The position numbers and the translations under genes are program-made. This document shows positions 1 through 8,564 of a DNA stretch of 64,000 nucleotides, one piece after another. Within the stretch, counting starts at the first letter, position 1; each line of letters starts with the position of its first letter. Source of the stretch: Paracoccus spongiarum (lineage in GTDB: Bacteria > Pseudomonadota > Alphaproteobacteria > Rhodobacterales > Rhodobacteraceae); contig NZ_JAVAMQ010000014.1 in NCBI RefSeq assembly GCF_030732095.1, positions 1 to 64,000 of the forward strand, written 5' to 3'. The notes under the pieces were generated by a model. It saw only the letters and a list, made by a program, of their open reading frames with translations, did no database searches and was not told the DNA's origin.

Positions 1-2
1 AT

Positions 3-1022
3 GCGCTTCAGACGCGCAATATCGGCCCTGGCAGTGAGGAGCTGTACTCCACGCAGAACCGGCGAACCGCGGACGGGCTCGCCGGCCTGCCACGCGACTA
101 TACCGGTCCGGTGCTTGGGCCTCCGCTTCCTGGGGATCTGGGGCGCCCCATCCTCGATGCGCAGAATCGTGGCCAGCCCGTCACGCCGCCGATGGCGGCA
201 GCGCCCGCCGTCGATCCGGTTGAGCAGCGCAGGCGCGCGGAAGAAGAAGCTGCCCGAACGAGCCGCGTCTTCTTCCAGACGGAGGCGCGCGCCGCAGCTC
301 CGATTGTGACAGCTGGCGGACCGGGCAGCCCGAGCCTCGCCGGTCTGGGCCTTCCGGGCCAGCCAAGCGCACCAACGGCGCAGGATCGCCAGCTCGCGTT
401 CCTGAATGCGGGCGTGGACCGCCGCACGGTCTCGCCAGATCGCGTGATGGGTCCGGCATCACCCTATGTGCTTCAGACCGGCGCCGTCATCGCCGCGGCC
501 CTCATCACCGGCATCCGATCCGACCTGCCGGGCCAGATCACCGCGCAGGTTACGGAGCATGTCTACGACAGCCCGACCGGGCGCATCCTGCTCGTCCCAC
601 AGGGTACGCGGCTGATCGGCGAGTACAGCAACGATGTCGGTTTCGGTCAGCGCCGGGTGCTGCTTGTCTGGAAGCGGCTCATCCTCCCGAATGGTCGTTC
701 GATCGTCCTGGAACGTCAACCCGGAGCCGACGCGCAAGGCTATGCGGGGCTTCAGGATGGCGTCGACTATCATTGGTGGGATCTCGCCAAGGCTGCCGGC
801 CTGTCGACACTGCTGTCGGTCGGTGCCGAACTCGCCGTTGACGATCAGGATCGGCTGCTCCGGGCGATCCGCAACGGCGGGCAGGACACCATCAACGACG
901 CAGGCCAGCAGATCATCCGTCGGCAACTGAATGTCGCGCCGACCCTGACGATCAGACCGGGGTTCCCCGTGCGCGTTATCGTCACCCGCGACCTCGTGCT
1001 CGAACCTTATGGAGGGTTGTGA
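3..1022 (+). CDS. trbI: TrbI/VirB10-type conjugal transfer protein, C-terminal part (cut by left edge)
   Basis: TrbI is the VirB10-like bridge of conjugative type IV secretion, spanning from inner membrane to the outer-membrane pore. The open frame runs in from the left edge without a start. It begins with a Gln/Asp-rich linker (ADGLAGLPRDYTGPVLGPP near codons 23-41) followed by the VirB10 C-terminal barrel domain with the typical stretch PTGRILLVPQGTRLIGEY and the ending RVIVTRDLVLEPY. The N-terminal cytoplasmic and membrane part lies outside the window. Its TGA stop overlaps the ATG of a DUF2274 remnant, the usual gene order after trbI in alphaproteobacterial conjugative elements. No other transfer gene follows, so this looks like the stranded tail of a conjugation operon. 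Confidence 0.88.
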   Translation, partial: ALQTRNIGPGSEELYSTQNRRTADGLAGLPRDYTGPVLGPPLPGDLGRPILDAQNRGQPVTPPMAAAPAVDPVEQRRRAEEEAARTSRVFFQTEARAAAPIVTAGGPGSPSLAGLGLPGQPSAPTAQDRQLAFLNAGVDRRTVSPDRVMGPASPYVLQTGAVIAAALITGIRSDLPGQITAQVTEHVYDSPTGRILLVPQGTRLIGEYSNDVGFGQRRVLLVWKRLILPNGRSIVLERQPGADAQGYAGLQDGVDYHWWDLAKAAGLSTLLSVGAELAVDDQDRLLRAIRNGGQDTINDAGQQIIRRQLNVAPTLTIRPGFPVRVIVTRDLVLEPYGGL

Positions 1023-1696
1023 TGACCAAGCTGAAGCTCGGCCCGATCATCGACGACAAGCCGGTGAAGGTGACCCTTCGCGAAATCGCCAGTCGGTAAA
1101 TCAGTCACCACAAAGTGCCGATCACGCAGGTCATTCCACCGGAGCGCCTTCTGATCGGCGAGTGGGTCGCCGTCCGGCAATGCCACATACACGGGCTCAG
1201 CCCACAAATGCGTCACGTCAAAGCCCTTCCCGGGCGATGCTTCGGCGACGACACCGACATCAAGCTGCCCCCGCCGCACGGCCGCGATGAGTTCGGGACA
1301 GCTGCCCTCGCTGAACCGCAGCTTGACCCCCGGGCGGTCACCCCGAAAGGCCCCGAAGAGCTCAGACAGAAAGCCCATGGTCAGAGGCCCGAACACGCCG
1401 ATCCGAAGATTCCGTCCTCTGTTCGCCACCGTTCTTGCACCGTCGAGCGCCGATCCGATCTGGCGCGCCCCAGGGGCGGCCTGATTCAGAAATTGTTTGC
1501 CGATGTCTGTCAGGTCGACGCCGGCAGGATAACGGCGGAACAGCTGTGCGCCGATCTCATCCTCGACATCCCGGATGCGGCGGCTGATCGCCGACTGCTC
1601 GACGCCGAGATCTTGCGCCGCGCGCCGGAAGCTGCCGCTTTCCGCAGCAGCGATGATGTAACGCACATGGCGTAGCTCGATCTTCGATCTCGGCAC
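1007..1696 (-). pseudogene. LysR-family transcriptional regulator, C-terminally truncated
   Basis: The 229-codon frame starts at GTG (1694-1696). Residues 1-65 form a winged helix-turn-helix (GSFRRAAQDLGVEQSAISRR) and are followed by the first half of a periplasmic-binding-protein-like effector domain. Normal LysR proteins are about 300 residues. Family-like sequence ends near residue 200 (LRDRHFVVTD), and the last about 30 codons are antisense to trbI and the DUF2274 remnant, so they are not native. About 90 residues of the effector domain are missing. The DNA-binding half is intact and could still be made, but effector-controlled activity is improbable. The gene that it regulated is not evident. 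Confidence 0.75.
1022..1099 (+). pseudogene. DUF2274 gene remnant, 25 codons
   Basis: The ATG overlaps the trbI stop. The first about 18 residues (MTKLKLGPIIDDKPVKVT) match the conserved start of DUF2274 proteins, small proteins normally encoded directly after trbI. The family is usually about 70-80 residues long. Here the match is lost after about codon 18 and a TAA follows after codon 25. The sequence beyond belongs to the opposite-strand LysR gene, so the rest of the gene was removed by a rearrangement at about 1075-1100. It is unlikely to be functional. Confidence 0.7.
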
Positions 1697-1712
1697 GATG
1701 GTTCCCCATGAT

Positions 1713-1726
1713 GCAAAGGTCTTTGC
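1713..1726. promoter_or_regulatory. Palindrome upstream of truncated lysR
   Basis: GCAAAG-GT-CTTTGC is a perfect 6-bp inverted repeat with a 2-bp centre, 17 bp before the GTG start of the truncated LysR gene. LysR regulators commonly bind dyads in their own promoter, so an autoregulatory site is a reasonable guess, but nothing else supports it. Confidence 0.35.
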
Positions 1727-2108
1727 AAACGTAGCCCCGTCAGCCCCCGAGAACTGTTCCGATCAGATTATGGGTCTTCTCCGCCTCCTCGCTACCGCCG
1801 CCCACGAAATCCTTAAGTGTCACACATTCGACTGTTGCTACGTCGCTAGCGGACTTCCGGATCGCATCTCACCGGTGCAAGCAGTAAATGGTGCGTGATC
1901 TGAACAGCGCAATTACGGCGCGGAACGCGTGCGGCGAGTCGTGCAGATTCTGTGGGCTGACGGATGTCCGGCCGCGCTGTCAGGACTGAAAATGACCCGC
2001 CGATTTCTACGCCAGAGCCCGAAATTTCTGCACGCCACTCGGGAGGGACTTCCGGCATCGGCACCTATCGTTCTCAATCGCCAGCGACAGCCGCTAAGGA
2101 GATTGGGT
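1727..2108. other. Gene-poor stretch inside the island
   Basis: About 380 bp between the lysR start region and the AlpA-type gene. Short open frames occur on both strands but none shows a ribosome binding site or a recognisable domain. The base composition is lower in GC than in the flanking housekeeping genes. The last bases (AAGGAG at about 2096-2101) are the ribosome binding site of the next gene. Confidence 0.5.
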
Positions 2109-2384
2109 ATGGGTCAGAGCGAGCCTTTGGAGATCAGGAAGACCATCCGGCGGCACCAACTGCGCGAGATGGTGCCCCTAGCCGACAGCACAATCTACGA
2201 GATGGAGCAGCGCGGCGAATTCCCACGCCGCTTCGCGCTGTCGCCGCGCTGCATCGTCTGGGACCTCGCCGAGGTCCACGCCTGGTTGCTGGCGCGGCGC
2301 GCGAAGCCAATCCCTCGCGCACAGCATCCCGACGTCACCAAGCGCAAGTCCCGCCCAGTCAAAGGGCAGGATCGAGCGCGATAG
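2109..2384 (+). CDS. AlpA-family phage/island transcriptional regulator
   Basis: A 91-residue protein of the AlpA/MerR-like excisionase-regulator group. Residues about 12-60 give the family pattern: a helix-turn-helix with LADSTIYEMEQRGEFPRR, then SPRCIVWDLAEVHAWLLARR. AlpA proteins activate integrase or excision functions of prophages and genomic islands. The ATG at 2109 is chosen because AAGGAG lies 7 bp upstream and the domain starts right after it. The open frame extends further upstream without similarity. The basic tail (residues 65-91) is probably disordered. Its 3' end overlaps that of the convergent integrase by 26 bp, which ties both genes to the same mobile element. Confidence 0.8.
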   Translation: MGQSEPLEIRKTIRRHQLREMVPLADSTIYEMEQRGEFPRRFALSPRCIVWDLAEVHAWLLARRAKPIPRAQHPDVTKRKSRPVKGQDRAR

Positions 2385-3615
2385 ACGGCATGACTGTCGG
2401 CAGCAGCGTCGGAACATACTTCCGCCCTTCGACCCAGGCATCGACGGTGTCGGCCCATTCCTGCATCATGTGGCGACGCTGAACCTCGTATTCGGCCTTG
2501 TTGTAGACGCCGCGTGATGAACGCCCGTCCTCGTGCGCCAGGCACTTTTCGATCCAGTCGCGGTTGAAGCCCAGCTCATTGAGCAGCGTCGAGCCCGTGC
2601 GGCGTAGGTCATGCACGGTGAACGGCTCTAGCGGCAGCCCCTCCTTCTTGGCCTGTTCGACGACAGCGTAAGTGACCCGGTTGAAGGTCGCCCGCGACAT
2701 CGGCGCATCCGCATCGTACCGGGAAGGCAGCAGCTACCGGGAATTACCGGCGCAGGTCTTGAGCGCGATCATGATGTCGAGGGTCTGCCGGCACAGGTAG
2801 ACATTGTGCGGCTTCGATCGCTTCATGCGCTCCTTCGGGATCGTCCAGACGGCGTTTTCGAAATCGACTTCATCCCAGACCGCGTCCTGTAGTTCGCTCT
2901 TCCGGACCATGGTGAGGAGGTAGAGCTTCATGCCGAGACGGATCGTCGGCAGCGTCGCGACATGCTCGAGCTGCTTGAGCATGATGCGGATCTCGGTCGG
3001 CGACAGCGCCCTGTCCTTCGGCGTAAAGGTGGCGATCGAGGCAGGACCAACGTCATCGGCCGGGTTCGCGACCTTCTCGCCGTGGAGGATGGCGAAGGCG
3101 TAGATCTGCTTCAGGATATCCCGCACATGGATGGCCGTCGCGGGCGCGCCCCGTTCCACGATCTTGGCGCAGTGGGCGCGCAGGTCATCAGGCGTGATTT
3201 CGGTCAGCAAACGGTTCTGCCAGACCGGCTTGAGTTCACGCTCGAATATGGCGCGGCGCATGGCGCGCGTGCTGTCCGCCATAGGCGCGCCCGTCAGCCA
3301 CTTCTCGCCGAACTCGCCGAAGCTCTCGGCCTCCTTGATCCGGCGCTTCTCCCGCTGCTTCTCGATGGCGGGGGACCGCCCCTCGGCGATCATGCGTTTC
3401 GCGTCCAGGCACAATTCCCGCGCCCGGGCGAGCGAGATCCCATCTCGGGCGTACTTGCCGAGATGGACAGTCTCCCGCCTGCCGTTCAGCCGATAGTCGA
3501 GCCTGAACGAGATGCCGCCTGTCGGCGCGACACGCACATACATGCCGTCACGATCGGTCACTTTGTACATTTTGGCTTTTGGTTTCAGGCACTTGAGTTC
3601 CGCATCCGTCAACAT
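2359..3615 (-). pseudogene. P4-type tyrosine integrase interrupted by an in-frame amber codon
   Basis: An integrase of about 418 codons with the N-terminal DUF4102 arm-binding domain (residues 1-90), a core-binding SAM-like domain (about 100-190) and the catalytic domain. The start ATG (3613-3615) has AGGAGG upstream. Catalytic residues are all encoded: Arg in MVRKSEL, HDLRRT, the His of LAHED and the Tyr of SSRGVYNKAEY. A TAG at 2734-2736 splits the gene after residue 293, between the first Arg and the HxxR motif, while the reading frame continues unchanged on both sides. One base change, for example from a TAC tyrosine codon, explains this. The shortened product lacks the nucleophile and should be inactive unless amber is suppressed. 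It is adjacent to the guaA 3' end, the presumed target. Confidence 0.88.
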
Positions 3616-3633
3616 TCTGGGCCTCCTCGCGGA

Positions 3634-3745
3634 AAAGTACCGTCACGCATATTTTCGAGGCTTTTGACGGTAATATCTGTTTATGTTCAGCATGTTAGAC
3701 TGAAAAAAGTACCGTCAATAGCCTCGGTCGCTATGACGGTACTTT
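3634..3745. repeat. Array of 12-bp inverted and direct repeats upstream of the integrase
   Basis: AAAGTACCGTCA occurs at 3634-3645 and again at 3706-3717. Its exact complement TGACGGTACTTT lies at 3734-3745, giving a perfect 12-bp inverted repeat with a 16-bp spacer. A shorter complement, TGACGGTA, lies at 3665-3672. The four copies thus form two inverted pairs about 70 bp apart. The array begins 19 bp upstream of the integrase ATG in an AT-rich stretch. The position and layout fit arm-type binding sites of the integrase or operator sites of an excisionase or regulator; this role is inferred. Confidence 0.7.
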
Positions 3746-3909
3746 CGATTTTCCGGATGATCAACGGGGGCAAGATCCGTCAGCGGGCACGACAGACGCG
3801 CTTGCTGCCCACCGATAGCTATCGATAGGTCTCGGCTGAAATATTTTTGTTTTTCAGGTGGTTATGTCGTATTCTGGCGTAGTTTGGGATACCCTCGGAT
3901 GGGCAAAAA
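3746..3909. other. Junction between mobile element and guaA, probable attachment side
   Basis: AT-rich 164 bp between the repeat array and the guaA stop codon. It contains the 12-bp palindrome CGATAGCTATCG at 3813-3824 and, next to guaA, runs of A and T. The 3' end of guaA is a documented integration site for islands carrying integrases of this type, so one attachment site should overlap the guaA terminus at about 3909-3930. The matching direct repeat at the far end is not in the window, so the core cannot be defined here. Confidence 0.45.
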
Positions 3910-5469
3910 TTATTCCCACTCGATCGTGCCGGGCGGTTTCGACGTGATGTCGTAGGTGCAGCGGTTGATGCCGCGGACCTCGTTGATGATGCGCGTCGCG
4001 GTCTCGCCAAGGAAGTCGTGGCTGAAGGGGTAGTAGTCGGCGGTCATCCCGTCCACGCTGGTGACGGCGCGCAGGGCGCAGGCATAGTCGTAGGTCCGTC
4101 CGTCGCCCATCACGCCCACCGTCCGCACCGGCAGGATCGCAACGAAGGCCTGCCAGATCTCGTCATAAAGCCCGTGCCGGCGGATCTGGTCGATGAAGAC
4201 CGCATCGGCCTTGCGCAGGATCTCCAGCTTGTCGCGGGTGATCTCGCCGGGGCAGCGGATGGCGAGGCCGGGGCCGGGGAAGGGGTGGCGACCGATGAAT
4301 GTCTCGGGCAGGCCCAGCTCGCGGCCGAGGGCGCGGACCTCGTCCTTGAACAGTTCGCGCAGGGGCTCGACCAGCTTCAGCCCCATCTTATCGGGCAGGC
4401 CGCCGACATTGTGGTGCGACTTGATGGTGACCGAGGGTCCGCCGCTGAACGACACGCTTTCGATGACGTCGGGATACAGCGTGCCCTGGGCCAGGAATTC
4501 GGCGCCCTCGATGCGGCCTGCCTCGCGCTGGAACACGTCGATGAACAGGCGGCCGATGGTCTTGCGCTTGACTTCGGGATCACTGACGCCCTCCAGCGCC
4601 GACAGGAACAGGTCGGCCTCGTCGGCATGGATCAGCGGGATGTTGTAGTTGTCGCGGAACATCGACACGACCTCGTCGGCCTCGTTCAGCCGCAGCAGGC
4701 CGTGATCGACAAAGACGCAGGTCAGCTGGTCGCCGATCGCCTCGTGGATCAGGACCGCCGCCACGCTGCTGTCCACGCCGCCCGACAGCCCGCAGATCAC
4801 CCGGCGGTCGCCGACCTGGTCGCGGATCTTGCGGATCGCCTCGTCCTTGTAGCTGGCCATCGTCCAGTCGCCGGTAAAGCCGGCGAGGCGCACGAAATTC
4901 TCGAGCATGACCCGGCCGTTGGGGGTGTGGTGCACCTCGGGGTGGAACTGCACGGCGTAGAAGGCACGGGCCTCGTCTGCGATCATCGCCACGGGCGCGT
5001 TGGGCGAGGTGCCGATCACCTCGAAGCCGGGCGCCATCTCGGTCACCCGGTCGCCATGGCTCATCCAGACCTCCTCGCGGCCGCTGCCGAAGAGGCCCGC
5101 GAAGATGCCGTCGCCGGTATGGCCCGGGGCGGGCGAGATGAAGGCGCGGCCGTATTCCGCGTGGTGGCCGGCCTCGACGCTGCCGCCAAGCTGCTGCATC
5201 ATCACCTGCTGGCCATAGCAGATGCCGAAGACCGGCACGCCCAGGTCGAACACCGCCTGCGGGGCGCGCGGGCTGCCCGGCTCGGTCACGCTGGCCGGAC
5301 CGCCCGACAGGATGATCGCCTGCGGCGGATCGGCCCGCAGGGCCTCGTCGGTGACGGTGTTGAAGGGCCGGATCTCGCAATAGACGTTCAGCTCGCGCAG
5401 GCGGCGCGCGATCAGCTGGGTCACCTGTGAGCCGAAATCGATGATCAGAAGGCGCTGGTGCTGGGTCAT
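3910..5469 (-). CDS. guaA: GMP synthase (glutamine-hydrolysing)
   Basis: Converts XMP to GMP with ATP and glutamine in de novo purine synthesis, in the cytoplasm. The 519 residues match the family length. An N-terminal class I glutamine amidotransferase carries the triad Cys84 (GICYGQQ), His176 and Glu178 (FHPEVHHT). An ATP pyrophosphatase domain follows with the P-loop SGGVDSS at 229-235, and the C-terminal dimerisation domain ends in the hallmark KPPGTIEWE. The gene stands alone. The stop is next to the decayed island, whose integrase probably recombined at this 3' end while leaving the coding sequence whole. The start is divergent from the CAP lipoprotein gene with 130 bp between them. Confidence 0.97.
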   Translation of the reverse strand: MTQHQRLLIIDFGSQVTQLIARRLRELNVYCEIRPFNTVTDEALRADPPQAIILSGGPASVTEPGSPRAPQAVFDLGVPVFGICYGQQVMMQQLGGSVEAGHHAEYGRAFISPAPGHTGDGIFAGLFGSGREEVWMSHGDRVTEMAPGFEVIGTSPNAPVAMIADEARAFYAVQFHPEVHHTPNGRVMLENFVRLAGFTGDWTMASYKDEAIRKIRDQVGDRRVICGLSGGVDSSVAAVLIHEAIGDQLTCVFVDHGLLRLNEADEVVSMFRDNYNIPLIHADEADLFLSALEGVSDPEVKRKTIGRLFIDVFQREAGRIEGAEFLAQGTLYPDVIESVSFSGGPSVTIKSHHNVGGLPDKMGLKLVEPLRELFKDEVRALGRELGLPETFIGRHPFPGPGLAIRCPGEITRDKLEILRKADAVFIDQIRRHGLYDEIWQAFVAILPVRTVGVMGDGRTYDYACALRAVTSVDGMTADYYPFSHDFLGETATRIINEVRGINRCTYDITSKPPGTIEWE

Positions 5470-5599
5470 GGATGCGCTTTAAGGTTGGTCGCGCGGGCGT
5501 GCAAGGCCCAAGCGGGCCGATGGCCCGGCGCGGAACCTGCGGCGCGCGCGCGACGTTGCAATTTGTCAATCTTGTCAAGCCGCTCAGCCAGAGGTCGCC

Positions 5600-6139
5600 A
5601 TGTCTGTCAAACCGATTGCCGTCACCCTTCTGTCCATCGCCGCGCTGGCGGGCTGCGAGTCCGCGCCCGGTGGCAACGATCTGGCCATCGGCGAGGTCGG
5701 GCCGGTCGTCGCGCCCGCCGAACAGGCGCTGGCGGCCAGCTGCGCCGGCAACGCGGCCGCGCAGCAGCAGATGGCCGACGCGGTGAATGCCGCCCGTGCC
5801 GCAGAAGGCAAGACGGTCCTTGCGAGCAGCGACCAGCTTGTGCAGATCGCCCAGTCCCATGCCTGCGACATGGCCGCCACCGGGCGTGCGACGGTCGCCG
5901 GGTCGAACGGCTCCAATGTCGTGGATCGGGCACGGGCCGCCGGCTACCCGACCTGCGGCGTGGCGCAGCTGATCTCGGTCGGTGGCCAGCCCGGCGGCGT
6001 CGTGGCCAGCTGGCTGCGGTCCGAGCCGCAGCGGGTCGAGCTGCTGGGCCAGCTGAGCGACGAGGTCGGCGCCGGCGTTGCGCAGGGCCCCGACGGGCGC
6101 ATGTGGTGGAGCGTGGTGCTGGGCAACGACTGCGCCTGA
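5600..6139 (+). CDS. CAP (SCP/PR1-like) domain lipoprotein
   Basis: A 179-residue predicted lipoprotein. The signal sequence ends in the lipobox LAGC with Cys19 as the lipidated residue. After a short linker, residues about 50-178 resemble a CAP/SCP domain: a helix with MADAVNAARAAEGKTVL, then LVQIAQSHACDMAATG with the conserved His, and a final strand WWSVVLGNDCA. Three further cysteines (48, 88, 120) and Cys178 could form disulfides. CAP proteins are extracytoplasmic; bacterial members have few assigned functions. It is a single gene, convergent with livM, with a weak ribosome binding site (AGAGG). Confidence 0.75.
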   Translation: MSVKPIAVTLLSIAALAGCESAPGGNDLAIGEVGPVVAPAEQALAASCAGNAAAQQQMADAVNAARAAEGKTVLASSDQLVQIAQSHACDMAATGRATVAGSNGSNVVDRARAAGYPTCGVAQLISVGGQPGGVVASWLRSEPQRVELLGQLSDEVGAGVAQGPDGRMWWSVVLGNDCA

Positions 6140-6156
6140 TCGCGCGCCCCATGCGC

Positions 6157-6185
6157 CGCGACCCTGCCATGCGGGCGGGGTCGCG
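6157..6185. terminator. Possible shared terminator hairpin between CAP gene and livM
   Basis: CGCGACCC (6157-6164) and GGGTCGCG (6178-6185) form an 8-bp stem with a 13-nt loop that can pair further. It lies between two convergent genes. There is no T run, so a Rho-independent function is uncertain. Confidence 0.4.
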
Positions 6186-6202
6186 ATCTGCGGCGTCCGG
6201 CC

Positions 6203-7540
6203 CTATTTCTCGGGTACCAGGCCCCGCGGTGCGAAGCGCAGCACCAGCAGCAGCAACAGGCCCATGGCGATGAAGCGCATATGCGCGGCGCTGTCCAGCA
6301 GATGCGCCTTCAGCGCCCCGTCGGGCAGCGGCGCGGTCAGCGCCCCGATCAGCGCCGGGCCCCAGACCTCGGCCTTGATCCACAGGAACCAGATCAGCAC
6401 CGCCCCAAGCGCCGCCCCCCAGTTGTTGCCCGAGCCGCCGACGATCACCATGACCCAGATCAGGAAGGTATAGCGCAGCGGATTGTAGCCTGTCGGGGCC
6501 ATCAGCCCGTCCAGCGTGATCATCATGGCGCCGGCGATGCCGATCACCGCCGAACCGATCACGAAGATCTGCAGATGCCGCGCGGTGACATCCTTGCCCA
6601 TCGCCTCGGCTGCGGTCTCGTTGTCGCGGATCGCGCGCATCATGCGGCCCCAGGGCGATTTCAGCGCCAGTTCGGCCAGCAGGATGACCAGCAGCAGCAC
6701 CACGAGGAACAGCGACATGTAGCACAGCTTGACCCAGATCCCCGAGGCTTCGGCCGCCGCGAACCCCCACCGGCCGGCGAAATCGACGAAATCCGGGTTC
6801 TGCTGCAGATCGATCTCGTAGGGTACCGGGCGGGGGATCGAGCTGACATTCTTGACCCCGCGGGCCAGCCAGTCCTCGTTGCGCAGCATCGCCACGATGA
6901 TCTCGCCGATGCCCAGCGTCGCGATGGCCAGATAGTCCGAGCGCAGCCCGAGCGCGACCTTGCCGACCGCCCATGCCGCCGCCGCGGCGAACAGCCCGCC
7001 GACCGCCCAGGACAGCAGGACGGGCAGGCCAAGCCCGCCAAGGTTGCCATAGCGGGCGGGGTTGTTCGCCTCGATCGCCGTGGCCGCCGGGTCGAACAGC
7101 CACCGGTAGAGGACAAAGCCCGCCAACAGGATCGCCGTCACCGCAAGCCCGCGCCCAGAGGACAGCCGCTTCCAGGCCTGCGCGGCCAAGGCCAGCGTGC
7201 CCAGCCCGACCGCCAGCGCGATCAGCAGGCGCGATCCGCCCGCCGACCATGCCCCCTCGACCGGGGGCAGGGCGATCAGCACCGGCGCAAGGCCGCCAAG
7301 CGCCAGAAAGCCCACGACGCCCACATTGAACAGCCCCGCATAGCCCCATTGCATGTTCACGCCCATCGCGGTGATGGCCGAGATCAGCCCCATGTTCAGG
7401 ATGCCCAGCGCGGTGTTCCAGCTGCCCGAGAACATCGCGTTGCGCATCGTGCCCTCCATCACGAACAGCAGCGCGAGGATCGCGAACAGGATCGGGGCGC
7501 GCCAGGGGCTGACGGCGGCGGCTTGGCGGTTGCTGGACAT
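6203..7540 (-). CDS. livM: Branched-chain amino acid ABC transporter permease LivM
   Basis: One of the two membrane subunits of the LIV-I type importer. It is 445 residues, longer than E. coli LivM because of a hydrophilic insert around residues 85-160. Multiple hydrophobic segments are visible and the conserved permease signature is present: DYLAIATLGIGEI at about 206-218 and the coupling loop SPWGRMMRAIRDNETAAEAMGKD. It is the last gene of a livG-livF-livH-livM run on the minus strand, 13 bp behind livH. The substrate may be leucine, isoleucine or valine, or another amide-containing solute, since this family has broad substrates. Confidence 0.93.
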   Translation of the reverse strand: MSSNRQAAAVSPWRAPILFAILALLFVMEGTMRNAMFSGSWNTALGILNMGLISAITAMGVNMQWGYAGLFNVGVVGFLALGGLAPVLIALPPVEGAWSAGGSRLLIALAVGLGTLALAAQAWKRLSSGRGLAVTAILLAGFVLYRWLFDPAATAIEANNPARYGNLGGLGLPVLLSWAVGGLFAAAAAWAVGKVALGLRSDYLAIATLGIGEIIVAMLRNEDWLARGVKNVSSIPRPVPYEIDLQQNPDFVDFAGRWGFAAAEASGIWVKLCYMSLFLVVLLLVILLAELALKSPWGRMMRAIRDNETAAEAMGKDVTARHLQIFVIGSAVIGIAGAMMITLDGLMAPTGYNPLRYTFLIWVMVIVGGSGNNWGAALGAVLIWFLWIKAEVWGPALIGALTAPLPDGALKAHLLDSAAHMRFIAMGLLLLLVLRFAPRGLVPEK

Positions 7541-7553
7541 GGCCGGCCCTTTC

Positions 7554-8561
7554 CTACACGGACTTGCCGCGGAACAGACCGGTTGGCCTGAACAGCAGCA
7601 CGACGATCAGAATGACGAAGCTGACAGCGAACTTGTATTCCGTCCCCAGCAGCTGCAGCAGCCCTTCGGGCTGCCAGCCGGGCGCCAGATAGCCCGCGAT
7701 CTTCAGCCAGGGATAGGTGATCGCCACCTCGGAGAAGGCGACCAGGAATCCGCCGGCGATGGCGCCAAGCGGATTGCCCAGCCCGCCGACGATGGCCGCG
7801 GCAAAGATCGGCAGCAGGATCTGGAAGTAGTTGAAGGGCCGGAAGGCCTTGTCCAGGCCGTAAAGCACGCCGGCGATGGTCGCCAGCGAGGCCGCGATGA
7901 TCCAGGTCAGCCGCACCACCTTCTCGGGGTCGATTCCCGACAGCAAGGCCAGGTCCTCGTTGTCGGAATAGGCCCGCATCGCCTTGCCCGACTTGGTGCG
8001 GTTCAGAAACCAGAACAGCGCCCAGACCACCAGCGCGGCGATCACGACGGTCAGCAGCTGCGTCGTCTTCAGCGCCAGCCCCTCGGCCAGTCCGGTCATC
8101 TCGCGAAAGCTGCGCACGTCGATCACGAAGCGGGCGCCGTCGGCGAATTGCTGTTCGTTGACGCCGATCACCAGGCGGGTCAGGCCATTCATGACGAACA
8201 TCACCCCGACCGAGGCCATGACGAGGATGATCGGGGCGGCCTTCTGCACCCGGTAGAAGCGATAGACGGCGCGGTCGGTCAGCAGTACCAGCACGGCCGT
8301 GGCGGCGATGCCGACGGGCAGGGCCAGCAGCGCCGTGGGCAGCGGGCCAAGCCCGATCCCCGCGGCCTGCAGCGCCCATGTCACGAGGATGGTTATGGCG
8401 GTGCCGAAGGCCATGGTGTCGCCATGCGCGAAATTCGAGAAGCGCAGGATGCCGTAGATCAGCGTCACCCCCAGCGCACCCAGCGCCAGTTGCGCCCCGT
8501 AGGCCGCGGCGGGGATGACGACGAAGTTCAGGATAGCCACGATGGCGTTCAGGATGTCCAA
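7554..8561 (-). CDS. livH: Branched-chain amino acid ABC transporter permease LivH
   Basis: Second integral membrane subunit of the importer, 335 residues with about eight hydrophobic segments. Family hallmarks are YGAQLALGALGVTLIYGILRFSNFAHGD near the N-terminus, the coupling loop TKSGKAMRAYSDNEDLALLSGID (about residues 188-210), and a GGLGNPLGAIAGGFLVA segment. It starts 3 bp after the livF stop, so translation is probably coupled. Together with LivM it forms the channel energised by LivG and LivF. Confidence 0.94.
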   Translation of the reverse strand: MDILNAIVAILNFVVIPAAAYGAQLALGALGVTLIYGILRFSNFAHGDTMAFGTAITILVTWALQAAGIGLGPLPTALLALPVGIAATAVLVLLTDRAVYRFYRVQKAAPIILVMASVGVMFVMNGLTRLVIGVNEQQFADGARFVIDVRSFREMTGLAEGLALKTTQLLTVVIAALVVWALFWFLNRTKSGKAMRAYSDNEDLALLSGIDPEKVVRLTWIIAASLATIAGVLYGLDKAFRPFNYFQILLPIFAAAIVGGLGNPLGAIAGGFLVAFSEVAITYPWLKIAGYLAPGWQPEGLLQLLGTEYKFAVSFVILIVVLLFRPTGLFRGKSV

Positions 8562-8564
8562 GGC

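Noticed and set aside
1698..1898. 66-codon plus-strand frame divergent from lysR
   Set aside because: No ribosome binding site, no domain and biased only by chance.
4018..5430. 470-codon plus-strand frame over guaA
   Set aside because: Antisense shadow; guaA is complete with all active-site residues.
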